Below are positions 1 to 8,442 of a stretch of 64,000 bases of DNA, piece by piece. This DNA comes from Pantoea sp. alder81. Its GTDB lineage: Bacteria; Pseudomonadota; Gammaproteobacteria; Enterobacterales; Enterobacteriaceae. The notes beneath the pieces are model-generated. The model was given only the letters and a program-made list of their open reading frames with translations, ran no database searches and had not been told where the DNA came from. The stretch's first letter is position 1. Every line of letters begins with the position of its first letter. The stretch spans positions 310,001 to 374,000 of the forward strand of contig NZ_JAIUDA010000002.1 in NCBI RefSeq assembly GCF_020179835.1, given 5' to 3'. A program made the translations under genes and the position numbers.

Positions 1-144
1 CAGGGCCAGATATTTATAGTCATCGGCAGTTAAGAGTTTTCCTAATGACTATCACGAATCACTGGCCACGCGCTGATTGAATGCAGCGAAGTCGGAATCG
101 GGATAACAAAAATCAACTGAATTCCCACTTTGGAGTAGTACCTG

Positions 145-678
145 ATGAAAAAGATTCTTTTGCCTCTGGCTTCAGCTGCACTGGTTCTGATGACCATGAA
201 CGCTCACGCAACTAACGGCACCGTAAAATTCACCGGTAGCATCGTGAAATCTACCTGTACCGTGAATTCAACGGATGCCAACAAAGAAGTTTTCATCGGT
301 AAATACCCTACCACCGCTTTCAGCAAAATTGGCGATGTGACGGCTTCCAAAGCCTTCTCCATCAACCTGGCAAACTGCGACAGCGGCAGCTACACCCTGC
401 GTTTTGACGGCCCAACGGTAGCCGGCAATCCTAACCTGTTGGCAGTCAGCGCAGCGACGGGTGTTGGTATCGAAATTCTGGATAATAACGAGAAAGTGTT
501 GCCAATTAACCAGACTGCTGATGACAACACCGCCTGGGTTACAGCATCTAGCAGCAATACCACCACACCTAACGGTACTGCGGTATTTAACCTGAAAGCG
601 CGTTACAAATCGTTCAACCAAACCGTAACGCCGGGCGAAGCCAACGCCAGCTCAAGCTTCACCATCGAATACAAGTAA
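145..678 (+). CDS. Type 1-like major fimbrial subunit
   Basis: This is the major pilin of a chaperone/usher fimbria, exported by Sec and polymerised at the outer membrane. The 177-residue product begins with a typical signal peptide ending in AHA near residue 23. The mature part opens with GTVKFTGSIVKSTC, the usual N-terminal donor strand of FimA-like pilins. Two cysteines, around residues 38 and 77, would form the conserved disulfide, and the chain ends in the aromatic motif FTIEYK. Length is normal for the family. A Shine-Dalgarno (TGGAG) sits upstream of the ATG. It is the first gene of a four-gene operon (pilin, chaperone, usher, adhesin). Confidence 0.93.
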   Translation: MKKILLPLASAALVLMTMNAHATNGTVKFTGSIVKSTCTVNSTDANKEVFIGKYPTTAFSKIGDVTASKAFSINLANCDSGSYTLRFDGPTVAGNPNLLAVSAATGVGIEILDNNEKVLPINQTADDNTAWVTASSSNTTTPNGTAVFNLKARYKSFNQTVTPGEANASSSFTIEYK

Positions 679-726
679 TTTAAATCAGCAATCGCCAGGG
701 ATGGCATGCGTCCAGTGAGTGAAACC

Positions 727-1410
727 ATGAAAAAGTTATTTGCAGCAGTACTCTTTGTTTATTCTGCGAGCGCCGCTGCAGGTATTCAGGTTGATGAAAG
801 CCGTGTTATTTACAACGGTAATGCAAAATCTGCCTCACTGGACATCCGCAACGATCAGAATGACACCTATATGGTGCAAACCTGGTTGGATCGCGGTGAC
901 GCCAGCAAAACCCCCAAAGACATTCCGATTCAGGTTATCCCGCCCGTTTTAAAACTCGCGGGCAATAAAGAAGCCATTCTGCGTTTTATTTATGCAGGAC
1001 AAGGTCTGCCACAGGATCGTGAAACGGTGTTCTGGGTCAATGTGCAGGAAATCCCCCCTGCGCCTAAAGAAGCTAACACGCTCCAGATCGCCGTGCGTAC
1101 GCGAGTCAAACTGTTTTATCGCCCCGCCAGCCTTAACACCTCTTTGGAACAACAGGTGGAAAATCTTAAATGGCATAAGCAAAACGATACGCTGGTGGTT
1201 GATAACGCGGGTCCACTGAACATCACCTTCTCCGTACTGAAAGTAAAAAACGCAGCGGGCAAACAGTGGCAAGTGAATGCGGATATGGTGAATGCCTTCG
1301 GCAAATTGACGGTCAAACTGCCCGCTGGCGCAGAATCAGCAAACAGTGTGCAGGCAAGTTATATCAACGACTTTGGCGGCAACAGTACCGCAAAGCAAAA
1401 CGCTTTATAA
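727..1410 (+). CDS. Periplasmic fimbrial chaperone (PapD/FimC family)
   Basis: This chaperone binds fimbrial subunits in the periplasm by donor-strand complementation and hands them to the usher. After a signal peptide (MKKLFAAVLFVYSASAAA) come two Ig-like domains. The family hallmarks are visible: ETVFWVNVQEIPP in domain 1 and RTRVKLFYRP at the domain junction. I start at the MKK methionine because it gives a standard signal peptide; an in-frame ATG seven codons upstream (706) has an AGGGA ahead of it and is an alternative. The gene lies 48 bases after the pilin gene and 56 bases before the usher. Confidence 0.93.
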   Translation: MKKLFAAVLFVYSASAAAGIQVDESRVIYNGNAKSASLDIRNDQNDTYMVQTWLDRGDASKTPKDIPIQVIPPVLKLAGNKEAILRFIYAGQGLPQDRETVFWVNVQEIPPAPKEANTLQIAVRTRVKLFYRPASLNTSLEQQVENLKWHKQNDTLVVDNAGPLNITFSVLKVKNAAGKQWQVNADMVNAFGKLTVKLPAGAESANSVQASYINDFGGNSTAKQNAL

Positions 1411-1466
1411 GAAAGATGACGCACAGCAATTCTTCTTTGGTGCATGAAAGCGCGAAACCATGATTA

Positions 1467-4019
1467 ATGAAAACCAATAACAATCATACCGTTAAGCTAT
1501 CCCTTCTCACCATTGCATTACTCCAGGCCTTTTCTGTTTCAGCAGAAGAGGCTTTTAACACATCCTTTATTCACGGTGACGCGGCAACGGTATCTGAGTT
1601 GGCAACCGGCGATGATATTTTACCTGGCCGTTATCCCTTCGATATCTACTTAAATGGGCAACGTGTTGACCATCGTGATGTTGTGTTCCGCAAACCTTCG
1701 CCTGAAAAAGCCATTGCTCCTTGCTTATCCGCTGAGCAGTTGATTGCTTATGGTGTCGATCTCACGGCGACAACCTCTGCGGAAAGCTGCGTTGATTTAG
1801 CCAATACCTTTAAAGATGCCAGCGTCAGTTATGACGCCGCAGTGCAACGCGTTGATCTCTCGGTTCCGCAGGTATTTTTGATTCCCGTGCCAAAAGGCGC
1901 GATTTCCCCGCTGGTGTATGACAACGGCATTAATGCTGCTTTCGTCAATTACAACTTTAATAGCTCCGATAATCGTCTTCATGACAACGGCAGCCAGAGC
2001 AGCAGCCAATATTATTATTTGTCGTCACGCAGCGGCGTGAACCTTGGCCGCTGGCGCGTACGCAATACCTCGACGTGGCAGAAACAGAGCGGTGAGCGCA
2101 GCCACTGGACACCGATTTCCACCTGGGCTGAAACCGACATTATCGCCTGGCGTTCTCGCTTACTGCTTGGGCAAAGCAGTACCAGCAACAGCGTGTTTGA
2201 TAGCTTCCAGTTCCGGGGCGCGCAACTCTCCAGCGTGTCCGAAATTCTGCCAGACAGCTTGCGCGGCTATGCACCGGTGATTCGCGGCGTGGCACGCACC
2301 AATGCACGCGTTGACGTGCAGCAAAATGGCTATACCGTTTACAGCGCAACGGTCGCACCTGGGCCATTTGCCCTGAACGATGTCTATCCCAGCACCTTAA
2401 GTGGTGACTTGCAGGTCACCATTTATGAAGCTGACGGATCGCGACAGCATTATGCCGTGCCCTTCTCTTCCGTGTCGAACATGCTGCGCGAAGGGATTTG
2501 GGATTACGCTTTTACGCTGGGTCGTTATCAGGATGGATCCACCACCTATCATCCTCAGTTTGTGCAAGCCACGCTATCGCGCGGATTGCCGTACGAGATT
2601 ACGCCTTATGGCGGTGTGCTGTTTGCCGATCACTACAGCTCGGCGGTGCTCGGAATGGGGAAAAGCCTGGGGATGTTTGGCGCGGCATCTTTTGATACCG
2701 CGTGGTCAAAAACTGATTTAGCCAACGGCGATCAGAAACAAGGTGCCAGCTTCCGTTTTCTCTATTCCAAATCGCTCAATACCCTGGGTACTGAGTTGCA
2801 GATTGCGGGTTATCGCTACTCCACTTCGGGCTATTACGATTTTAGCGATATGGTGGCCGAGCGCGCCAACTATGAAAATGGCCGCTATCGCAACGACTAT
2901 ACCGACACCAGCGAAGTGAGCAATGGCGTGCCGTCATGGGCAGATACCCGGCGCAATACTTATTACACCAACCAGTACAACAACAAACGCCAGCGTCTGG
3001 AACTGACCATTAATCAGCATATCGGTCCGGTCTCGGTGTATGCCTCAATGACCAATCAAACCTATTGGGGATCCGATAACCGTGACCGCACGCTGCAAAC
3101 TGGTCTCAACAGCAGCTGGGGAAAAGTGAATTACGGAGTATTCCTGCAGGACACGCAAAGCAACTATGGCGAGCACGATCGCAGCGTATCCCTCACGCTC
3201 TCGGTGCCATTTAATGCCTTTGAAAACCAACCGGTCACAGCCACCTTTAACCTGGCCGACAGCAAACAGAGTGGCAGCAGCTATAACACCGGTCTGAGCG
3301 GCAGCCTGCTGGATGACAATCGCCTCAACTATTATGTGCAGACCGGTAAGGCCAGCCATGCCGGACAGACCAGCACTGCCGATGTCGGTTACATGGGCAG
3401 CATGGGCAATGCAGAATTGGGTTATACCTACAGCGATGCCTATCAACAAACCAACCTCAACTTGTCGGGCGGCGCACTGCTGCATTCTGGCGGCTTAACA
3501 CTCACGCAGCCACTGCAAAACACCGTGGTGTTAGTGGAAGCCAAAGAGGCGCAAGGTGTCCGTCTGGAGAATCAGCCGGGAGTGGCGATCAACCGTTCCG
3601 GCTATGCGGTGATGACCTCGGCCACCGCCTATCACCACAACCGTGTGGCGCTGCGCACCGATGATATCGGCGCCGATTTGGATATTCCTCTGGCCGTCAA
3701 AGACGTGGTGCCGACCTATGGCGCCATCAGCCGCGTGACCTTTGAAACCCGCAGCGGCAAAAGTGCGCTGATTCATGCGCAGTTACCGGATGGTGATGTC
3801 CCGGCGATAGGTGCTTCGGTGTTTAATCAAAACGGCAGCAACCTCGGTGTGGTCGGCACCAATGGCAGCACATTTGTGTCCGGTGTGGCCAGCGGTGAAC
3901 GCCTGCAACTGCGCTGGGGCAGTTCGGATAACGAACACTGCTGGATCACATTGCCGGAATTAGGGAACGGTTCACAAGCGGGTTATCAGGAATTCACTCT
4001 GCGCTGCACGCCCAATTAA
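1467..4019 (+). CDS. Outer-membrane fimbrial usher (FimD/PapC family)
   Basis: The usher is the outer-membrane pore and assembly platform of the fimbria. The 850-residue product has a signal peptide of about 26 residues and an N-terminal periplasmic domain that receives chaperone-subunit complexes. A long beta-barrel region follows, with the plug/Ig segment GYAPVIRGVARTNARV typical of ushers near residues 265-280. The C-terminal domain carries the conserved cysteine pair (EHCWITLPEL and LRCTPN). Length is normal for the family (about 800-880) and no frameshift is seen. It is followed after 12 bases by the adhesin gene, so the two are probably cotranscribed. Confidence 0.95.
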   Translation: MKTNNNHTVKLSLLTIALLQAFSVSAEEAFNTSFIHGDAATVSELATGDDILPGRYPFDIYLNGQRVDHRDVVFRKPSPEKAIAPCLSAEQLIAYGVDLTATTSAESCVDLANTFKDASVSYDAAVQRVDLSVPQVFLIPVPKGAISPLVYDNGINAAFVNYNFNSSDNRLHDNGSQSSSQYYYLSSRSGVNLGRWRVRNTSTWQKQSGERSHWTPISTWAETDIIAWRSRLLLGQSSTSNSVFDSFQFRGAQLSSVSEILPDSLRGYAPVIRGVARTNARVDVQQNGYTVYSATVAPGPFALNDVYPSTLSGDLQVTIYEADGSRQHYAVPFSSVSNMLREGIWDYAFTLGRYQDGSTTYHPQFVQATLSRGLPYEITPYGGVLFADHYSSAVLGMGKSLGMFGAASFDTAWSKTDLANGDQKQGASFRFLYSKSLNTLGTELQIAGYRYSTSGYYDFSDMVAERANYENGRYRNDYTDTSEVSNGVPSWADTRRNTYYTNQYNNKRQRLELTINQHIGPVSVYASMTNQTYWGSDNRDRTLQTGLNSSWGKVNYGVFLQDTQSNYGEHDRSVSLTLSVPFNAFENQPVTATFNLADSKQSGSSYNTGLSGSLLDDNRLNYYVQTGKASHAGQTSTADVGYMGSMGNAELGYTYSDAYQQTNLNLSGGALLHSGGLTLTQPLQNTVVLVEAKEAQGVRLENQPGVAINRSGYAVMTSATAYHHNRVALRTDDIGADLDIPLAVKDVVPTYGAISRVTFETRSGKSALIHAQLPDGDVPAIGASVFNQNGSNLGVVGTNGSTFVSGVASGERLQLRWGSSDNEHCWITLPELGNGSQAGYQEFTLRCTPN

Positions 4020-4031
4020 AAGGAAGTATTG

Positions 4032-5087
4032 ATGCGTTTTCTTCATTTTCGCGGCGTGATCCGCGCCTGTTTAACGCTGCTGGCGTTGAGTGCAGCACTG
4101 TTTTCTCAGAGCAGTTTTGCCCTGTCTTGCAAAGAAGCGGCATCGGGAAATATCCGTCAGGTCATCTCCATCGCCGATCCGATTCAGGTTTCCACCGCCA
4201 CACTAAAAGCCGGCACCATTTTGTGGCGCTCACAAAACTACACCTCGACCTTTCGCTGCGAAGACACTAACGGCTATCCCAATGGTGAAGATGCTTACCT
4301 TTATTGGGATCCGCTGAGCCAAATGCAGTCTATCCACCCTTCAATTGAAGTGGGTGTAACTTATAACAGTGTTGACATCAAACCGGTTACAGCTTCGCGT
4401 ACTGATGTCGGCCAGGGTACGGTATGTCGCAGAGTTTCCAGCTGGGGGGGAAGTTATTGCCAGTCTCCGGCGCGAGCGCAAACCGTGACGGTAAACTACT
4501 CCATCTATATAAAGGCCACCGGCAGCGCGCCACCGTCCAGTGGTAAGATTACCAACACGGGCCAATATGCAATCTTTCAGGTGGATGGCGTTTTAGGACT
4601 CAACAGCACGCCAGACAGCAACTTCCGCGCCTTTATTACCGGACTGGGCAATATCCGTTTTATCTCCTGTTCCCCGCAGGTCAATATCTCCTCTAACAAC
4701 GGTTCGACGGTGAATTTCGGCAGCCTGCCATCACGTAATGCCAGCGCGGGTGTGATTGAAAAACGCGTGCCTTTCGCGGTGGTCGCCAACCTGACCAATG
4801 CAGGGCAAGATTGTCAGGGACAGACGTTCGTTGCCAGTTTTAGCACCACTTACCCGACCAGCGGTACGGATATCATCATGCCGAGCACTGACAGCGGCTT
4901 CGGTATTTCAGTCGCCACAGCAGATAATCAGGACAGTTTCATCCCGATGAACACCAGTGTGGCATTGGGTTATGCCAATGGTCAGGTGGTGCAAAATAAC
5001 TTTATTGCCACGCTGCGCTGGCTTAACAGCAACCCGAAGATTGGTGATTTTTCCGCTTCAGCGAATGTGGATGTGACCTTTAAGTAG
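4032..5087 (+). CDS. Fimbrial tip adhesin, two-domain
   Basis: This is the probable tip adhesin of the fimbria. The product of about 351 residues has a signal peptide ending near SSFA, a Cys-containing N-terminal region of about 180 residues that would be the receptor-binding domain, and a C-terminal pilin domain (CSPQVNISSNNGSTVNFG to the ending ANVDVTFK). Last position in a pilin-chaperone-usher-adhesin operon and roughly twice pilin length are the usual signs of an adhesin, as in StiH/StfH-type operons. ATG 4032 is chosen over an upstream TTG (4029) because AGGAAG lies five bases before it. The receptor cannot be predicted. Confidence 0.85.
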   Translation: MRFLHFRGVIRACLTLLALSAALFSQSSFALSCKEAASGNIRQVISIADPIQVSTATLKAGTILWRSQNYTSTFRCEDTNGYPNGEDAYLYWDPLSQMQSIHPSIEVGVTYNSVDIKPVTASRTDVGQGTVCRRVSSWGGSYCQSPARAQTVTVNYSIYIKATGSAPPSSGKITNTGQYAIFQVDGVLGLNSTPDSNFRAFITGLGNIRFISCSPQVNISSNNGSTVNFGSLPSRNASAGVIEKRVPFAVVANLTNAGQDCQGQTFVASFSTTYPTSGTDIIMPSTDSGFGISVATADNQDSFIPMNTSVALGYANGQVVQNNFIATLRWLNSNPKIGDFSASANVDVTFK

Positions 5088-5112
5088 ACTCTATCGAACA
5101 GTGTTTGATCTC

Positions 5113-5148
5113 AAAGCCGGTGCCATTGTGCATCGGCTTTTTGCTTTC
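5113..5148 (+). terminator. Rho-independent terminator of the fimbrial operon
   Basis: An AAAGCCGGTGC / GCATCGGCTTT stem (one G-U pair) is followed by TTTTTGCTTT, 25 bases after the adhesin stop codon. Confidence 0.8.
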
Positions 5149-5613
5149 TACCGTTCATAAAATTTCACGGCAGGTTTTATTTAACGCATCAAATCTCAAA
5201 GTACATGAATTAACCCCCCTGCAAAAACTCACCCTATCCTCTGTAAGGTCGTCATTTATGGCGACCAAAACACCAACTTGGCTCAATATGCTTACGCCAT
5301 ATTCCTTTGCTCATATTGCAACCATCCCTCACTTCAGTATTTTTTCAGCATTCCTTGCTACTGCACCCACTTAACAAACGTTAAAAATCCTGCAGCCAAA
5401 AAAATTTGCGATAAAGCAGTCAACTATCCCTTCATTGTTTATGCGAATTAATTATCGATAATTGATCGGAAAAAACATCGGTCACTTAAGTCAAAGTATG
5501 CTGTGCAGATCAATCGCTTAGGCTATGCTCCTCATTAATGACACAGCTTCGGATGAATCCTAATCCGGATTGCACATCTTGATACGGCAACGTAGAGCAT
5601 AAGGAAGCGAACA
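5149..5613. other. AT-rich intergenic region
   Basis: No convincing gene is visible. A frame of 89 codons at 5105-5374 overlaps the terminator and lacks a ribosome site. Near 5548-5569 the imperfect palindrome TTCGGAT-GA-ATCCTAA resembles RcsB-type boxes and lies 45 bases upstream of the next gene; this is only a suggestion. Confidence 0.4.
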
Positions 5614-5943
5614 ATGATGAAAAATATCGGTACTCTCAGCAAGGTTGCGGTATTTGCTTTATTGATGGGTGCAGCGAGCACCGCTTCTGCCAGCGAGCAG
5701 TTTGGTGTGGTGGGCAAGGGCCGCGTGCACTTCAGCGGTGAAATTTACCAACCTGCCTGCCGTATCAATGTGAATCAAGCCGCGATCACCAGTCGCTGCT
5801 TCGAACAAGGCGAGTATCATCAGCAATCTCTTTCCACTTCAGATGTGCAGACCATCGCCTTTAACAACCGCCGTTCGGAAGCCCAACTCGATTGGTTGAG
5901 TGATGCGAAACGCGAAGGAATTTTAACGGTGAACTACCGCTAA
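5614..5943 (+). CDS. Small secreted pilin-like protein
   Basis: I do not recognise a named family. The 109-residue product has a clear signal peptide (cleavage after ASA near residue 27). The mature start, GKGRVHFSGEIYQPACRI, matches the N-terminal donor strand and first cysteine of type 1 pilins. It ends in GILTVNYR, like a pilin final strand. The mature part is only about 82 residues against about 150 for a pilin, so the middle strands are missing. Two cysteines 16 residues apart could form one disulfide. It stands alone downstream of the fimbrial operon, has an AAGGAAG ribosome site, and is followed by its own terminator, so it looks like an intact single-gene unit rather than debris. Confidence 0.7.
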   Translation: MMKNIGTLSKVAVFALLMGAASTASASEQFGVVGKGRVHFSGEIYQPACRINVNQAAITSRCFEQGEYHQQSLSTSDVQTIAFNNRRSEAQLDWLSDAKREGILTVNYR

Positions 5944-5961
5944 ATTCATGACGAATTGATT

Positions 5962-5991
5962 AAGGCCGCGATTTACCATCGCGGCTTTTTT
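5962..5991 (+). terminator. Terminator of the small pilin-like gene
   Basis: GCCGCGAT-TTACC-ATCGCGGC stem followed by TTTTTT, 20 bases after the stop codon. Confidence 0.85.
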
Positions 5992-6103
5992 ATTTGTAAA
6001 GCGCCAGTTCGCGCTTAATTCAGCCTGAACCATAGGCAGAACCCATTAACTGGCTAATTGCATTGATTATGATTTCCGGTGTCACTAATAAGGAAATCAA
6101 ACG

Positions 6104-6463
6104 ATGCACAGCAAATTTGGCAGTCAACTTTTCTCACTGCTGGTTTTAGGATTGGGTGCCGCTGGCTTTTACGCTTATGCCAAGAAAACCGACTTTCAGC
6201 AGGACCAGCTTGCGTGTATGAATATTGATCATCAGCGTGTGCAGAATCAGGTTGAAGATGACCTGTTGAACCATGCGAACCCTGCATTTTTTGGCACGTT
6301 TCAGGTGCAGATTGGCTCGCTGTATATTCACCCGACAACGCTAAATGCGACTAGTACACATATTGTGGTGCCGTTTTCGCTGGAAAATAATGGCAAGACG
6401 ACGGAGTTTGAAGCGAAGGTGCGGTGCTCTGACTTAAGGGATATTGGCTATAGCCGGATTTGA
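6104..6463 (+). CDS. Hypothetical membrane-anchored protein
   Basis: Function unknown. The 119-residue product has an N-terminal hydrophobic segment (about residues 7-25, LFSLLVLGLGAAGFYAYA) without a clear cleavage site, so it is probably anchored with the rest in the periplasm. The soluble part holds two cysteines (LACMN and VRCSD) that could pair, and beta-rich segments such as THIVVPFSLENN. ATAAGGAAATCAAACG precedes the ATG as a plausible ribosome site. It is monocistronic; neighbours give no functional clue. Confidence 0.6.
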   Translation: MHSKFGSQLFSLLVLGLGAAGFYAYAKKTDFQQDQLACMNIDHQRVQNQVEDDLLNHANPAFFGTFQVQIGSLYIHPTTLNATSTHIVVPFSLENNGKTTEFEAKVRCSDLRDIGYSRI

Positions 6464-7072
6464 TTTTCAATATCAAGAAATCCCCCCGTCTCCTTATTTG
6501 TAGCAATGCTATTAGTTTTTGCTGTTGCAATGTTCTCAATCTCTTCGGCATTTCAAGCGGACTGTAGATTTTCTTCTAGGCAAACATCGCACTGATCAAC
6601 AGATTGTGAAATCTAGTCGAGTGAATTCTTTCTCATCGGGATCCTGCTGCGCATAACGCAGGGCGATCTCTTCAAAAGTCAGCTGCTCATCCGATAACAA
6701 GTCATAGTTGAAGCGTACAGACACCCCAGAAAAATGGAAAATTGCTGCGTAAAACAGGAATCATTCTGTGGGGGAGTTATCGGCAAAATTCATGCGGACT
6801 GTAACAGGCAGGTTACTTTTCGGCGCTTGCAGGGCTCTGGGCTAAATTGGGATTGGCGGTGCTTGGGAGATTTGGCTAAGGGCGGGAGGAATTAGTGAAT
6901 ATAAGTTACTGCTGGATCTGTGCAAGGTTAAAAAACGCCAAACCTGACCGCAAAGGAACAAGGCATCCATGCCGATCGCCCTCGCCACCCTAGCTCGGAC
7001 GCTTTACTTTTCGGGCTGGGCGTTTCTTTCCCGTCTACAATCAGTGCTGCTGTATTTCGTACGCTGTTAACG
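6464..7072. other. Intergenic region with possible gene debris
   Basis: No intact gene is supported in these 609 bases. On the minus strand an in-frame stretch at 6596-6793 reads like the end of a protein but carries an early stop; it is listed separately. The rest, including the GC-richer 6950-7060, shows no structure I can name. Confidence 0.4.
6596..6793 (-). pseudogene. Possible gene remnant
   Basis: Reading leftward from an ATG at 6793, the frame gives MNFADNSPTE, then TGA, then continues in the same frame for 54 codons (segments VRFNYDLLSDEQLTFEEIAL and RYAQQDPDEKEF) to a second stop at 6596. The acidic, ordered-looking second part has the flavour of real protein, but there is no Shine-Dalgarno and no recognised family. 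It could equally be chance. Confidence 0.25.
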
Positions 7073-8275
7073 TTATCTCAACAAATAAATCAGCGAGAGA
7101 TCGTCATTAACTTTGGAGCGCTCAATCTCAGCTAAAAAAGCATCGTCAGAATGTGTGTCGTGTTTGGTTACCGCGTGATAACTGTAAATAATGTTCACGA
7201 TGTCTTCTTCTTCAATATTCTCCACCAGCTCAGCGCAGGCGGAGAGCAAGGACTTCAGCAAGAACCATTCCGCCACCAGCAAATATAGATTCGCCAGATT
7301 ACTGATTTTTTTCTTGCCGGGGAAATCATCGTTGTACATGCGATATTGCAGATAGTTGCTCATGATGTGCGGACGTTCCGCGAGCCATGGCATCATACGG
7401 TTATGCCATGCCGCGTCTAAACGCTGCATGGAAGAATTGACCTCCTCATTTGCAGCACCATCACCTTGAATGAATATTAATTTATTAATGTAATGTTGTA
7501 GGGTTGACCAGCCACGCACGCCAGGTCTTTGAGATAAATGCGTTTGTATACGCAATAACAATCCCCATTGCAGTTGGTAATCAGGTTTTACATCATAAAT
7601 TTTACTTTTGATTTGGCCATTATTGATGGATTCAACAATACTAAAATAATACTCTTCCAGTTTCTCATGTTTTTGTTCAACGTCCACAATCTTATCAAGG
7701 TAAAGAAATAATAGCGCGATGCCATAAAAACCCTCTTCCAAATTAACCCCACTGCAAAGTAATATATTTGTACACATTAGATTAATTAATCGTGATTCCT
7801 GATCTACATCTGCAACTTTGAAAGTTTGGGGCTGTAAAATTTTCTTATATTCTAGAAGCATAGAGTCAGCACGCATTAATAATTGCTTAGCTGCTTCCGG
7901 ACAAGAGAGAGTTAAGCTCTGACGTAATTCTATTTTATATTTTTTTTGCACTCGAGGATAAGTTGCACAGGTTGCACTTAATGCACTAGCGCCGAGTGAC
8001 TTATGAATTTTGCACAGGCGCTCTTCATCCATAAAAGCACACTGCCCCTGTTCCGACATTTTCATTTTTCCCCAGTTATCATAACTGGATTTTGTCGTAA
8101 TAATATTTTCAGTTGCGATACTGCGAATATCAATCTCACCACTTTTCAAATAGCGATTGACCGTAGGTTTATCAAGAGTAACGACCCAGCCTTTGCAACA
8201 GTGCTCACGGCATTCCCCCCCAATGCATTTGAAAGTATCAAAAAAAACCGGCGAAACTACGGAGATTTCTTTCAT
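7073..8275 (-). CDS. fliB: Flagellin lysine-N-methylase
   Basis: FliB methylates lysine side chains of flagellin in the cytoplasm before export, as known from Salmonella. The 400-residue product has the family's N-terminal cysteine cluster (CIGGECREHCCKGW, residues about 17-30) and further cysteines in QCAFMDEERLCKIH and LSATCATYP, consistent with a metal or Fe-S cluster. Length matches the Salmonella protein. It lies directly downstream of fliC on the same strand, beyond the fliC terminator, in the same relation to fliC as in Salmonella. The stretch is visibly more AT-rich than the flagellar genes around it, which suggests acquisition or relaxed constraint. Confidence 0.88.
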   Translation of the reverse strand: MKEISVVSPVFFDTFKCIGGECREHCCKGWVVTLDKPTVNRYLKSGEIDIRSIATENIITTKSSYDNWGKMKMSEQGQCAFMDEERLCKIHKSLGASALSATCATYPRVQKKYKIELRQSLTLSCPEAAKQLLMRADSMLLEYKKILQPQTFKVADVDQESRLINLMCTNILLCSGVNLEEGFYGIALLFLYLDKIVDVEQKHEKLEEYYFSIVESINNGQIKSKIYDVKPDYQLQWGLLLRIQTHLSQRPGVRGWSTLQHYINKLIFIQGDGAANEEVNSSMQRLDAAWHNRMMPWLAERPHIMSNYLQYRMYNDDFPGKKKISNLANLYLLVAEWFLLKSLLSACAELVENIEEEDIVNIIYSYHAVTKHDTHSDDAFLAEIERSKVNDDLSLIYLLR

Positions 8276-8393
8276 AATTTATCTACTTCTTATATCGATA
8301 ATACGTCCAAGGAATAAATTAAAGTAATAATAACAAGTCATTATTGAATCAATCTGATTAACAACCGAGCAAAACTAGGCTTTTCTTAGCCAT

Positions 8394-8420
8394 AAAAAAA
8401 CCCCGCCGAAGCGAGGTTTT
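8394..8420 (-). terminator. fliC terminator
   Basis: On the minus strand, AAAACCTCGC-TTCG-GCGGGGTTTTTTT forms a strong hairpin with a U-tract shortly after the fliC stop. Confidence 0.9.
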
Positions 8421-8442
8421 ACATGCTTGAAGCTTAGAGCAA

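Noticed and set aside
5105..5374. 89-codon plus-strand frame after the fimbrial operon
   Set aside because: It starts inside the operon's terminator, has no ribosome site and its translation has no ordered or family-like pattern.
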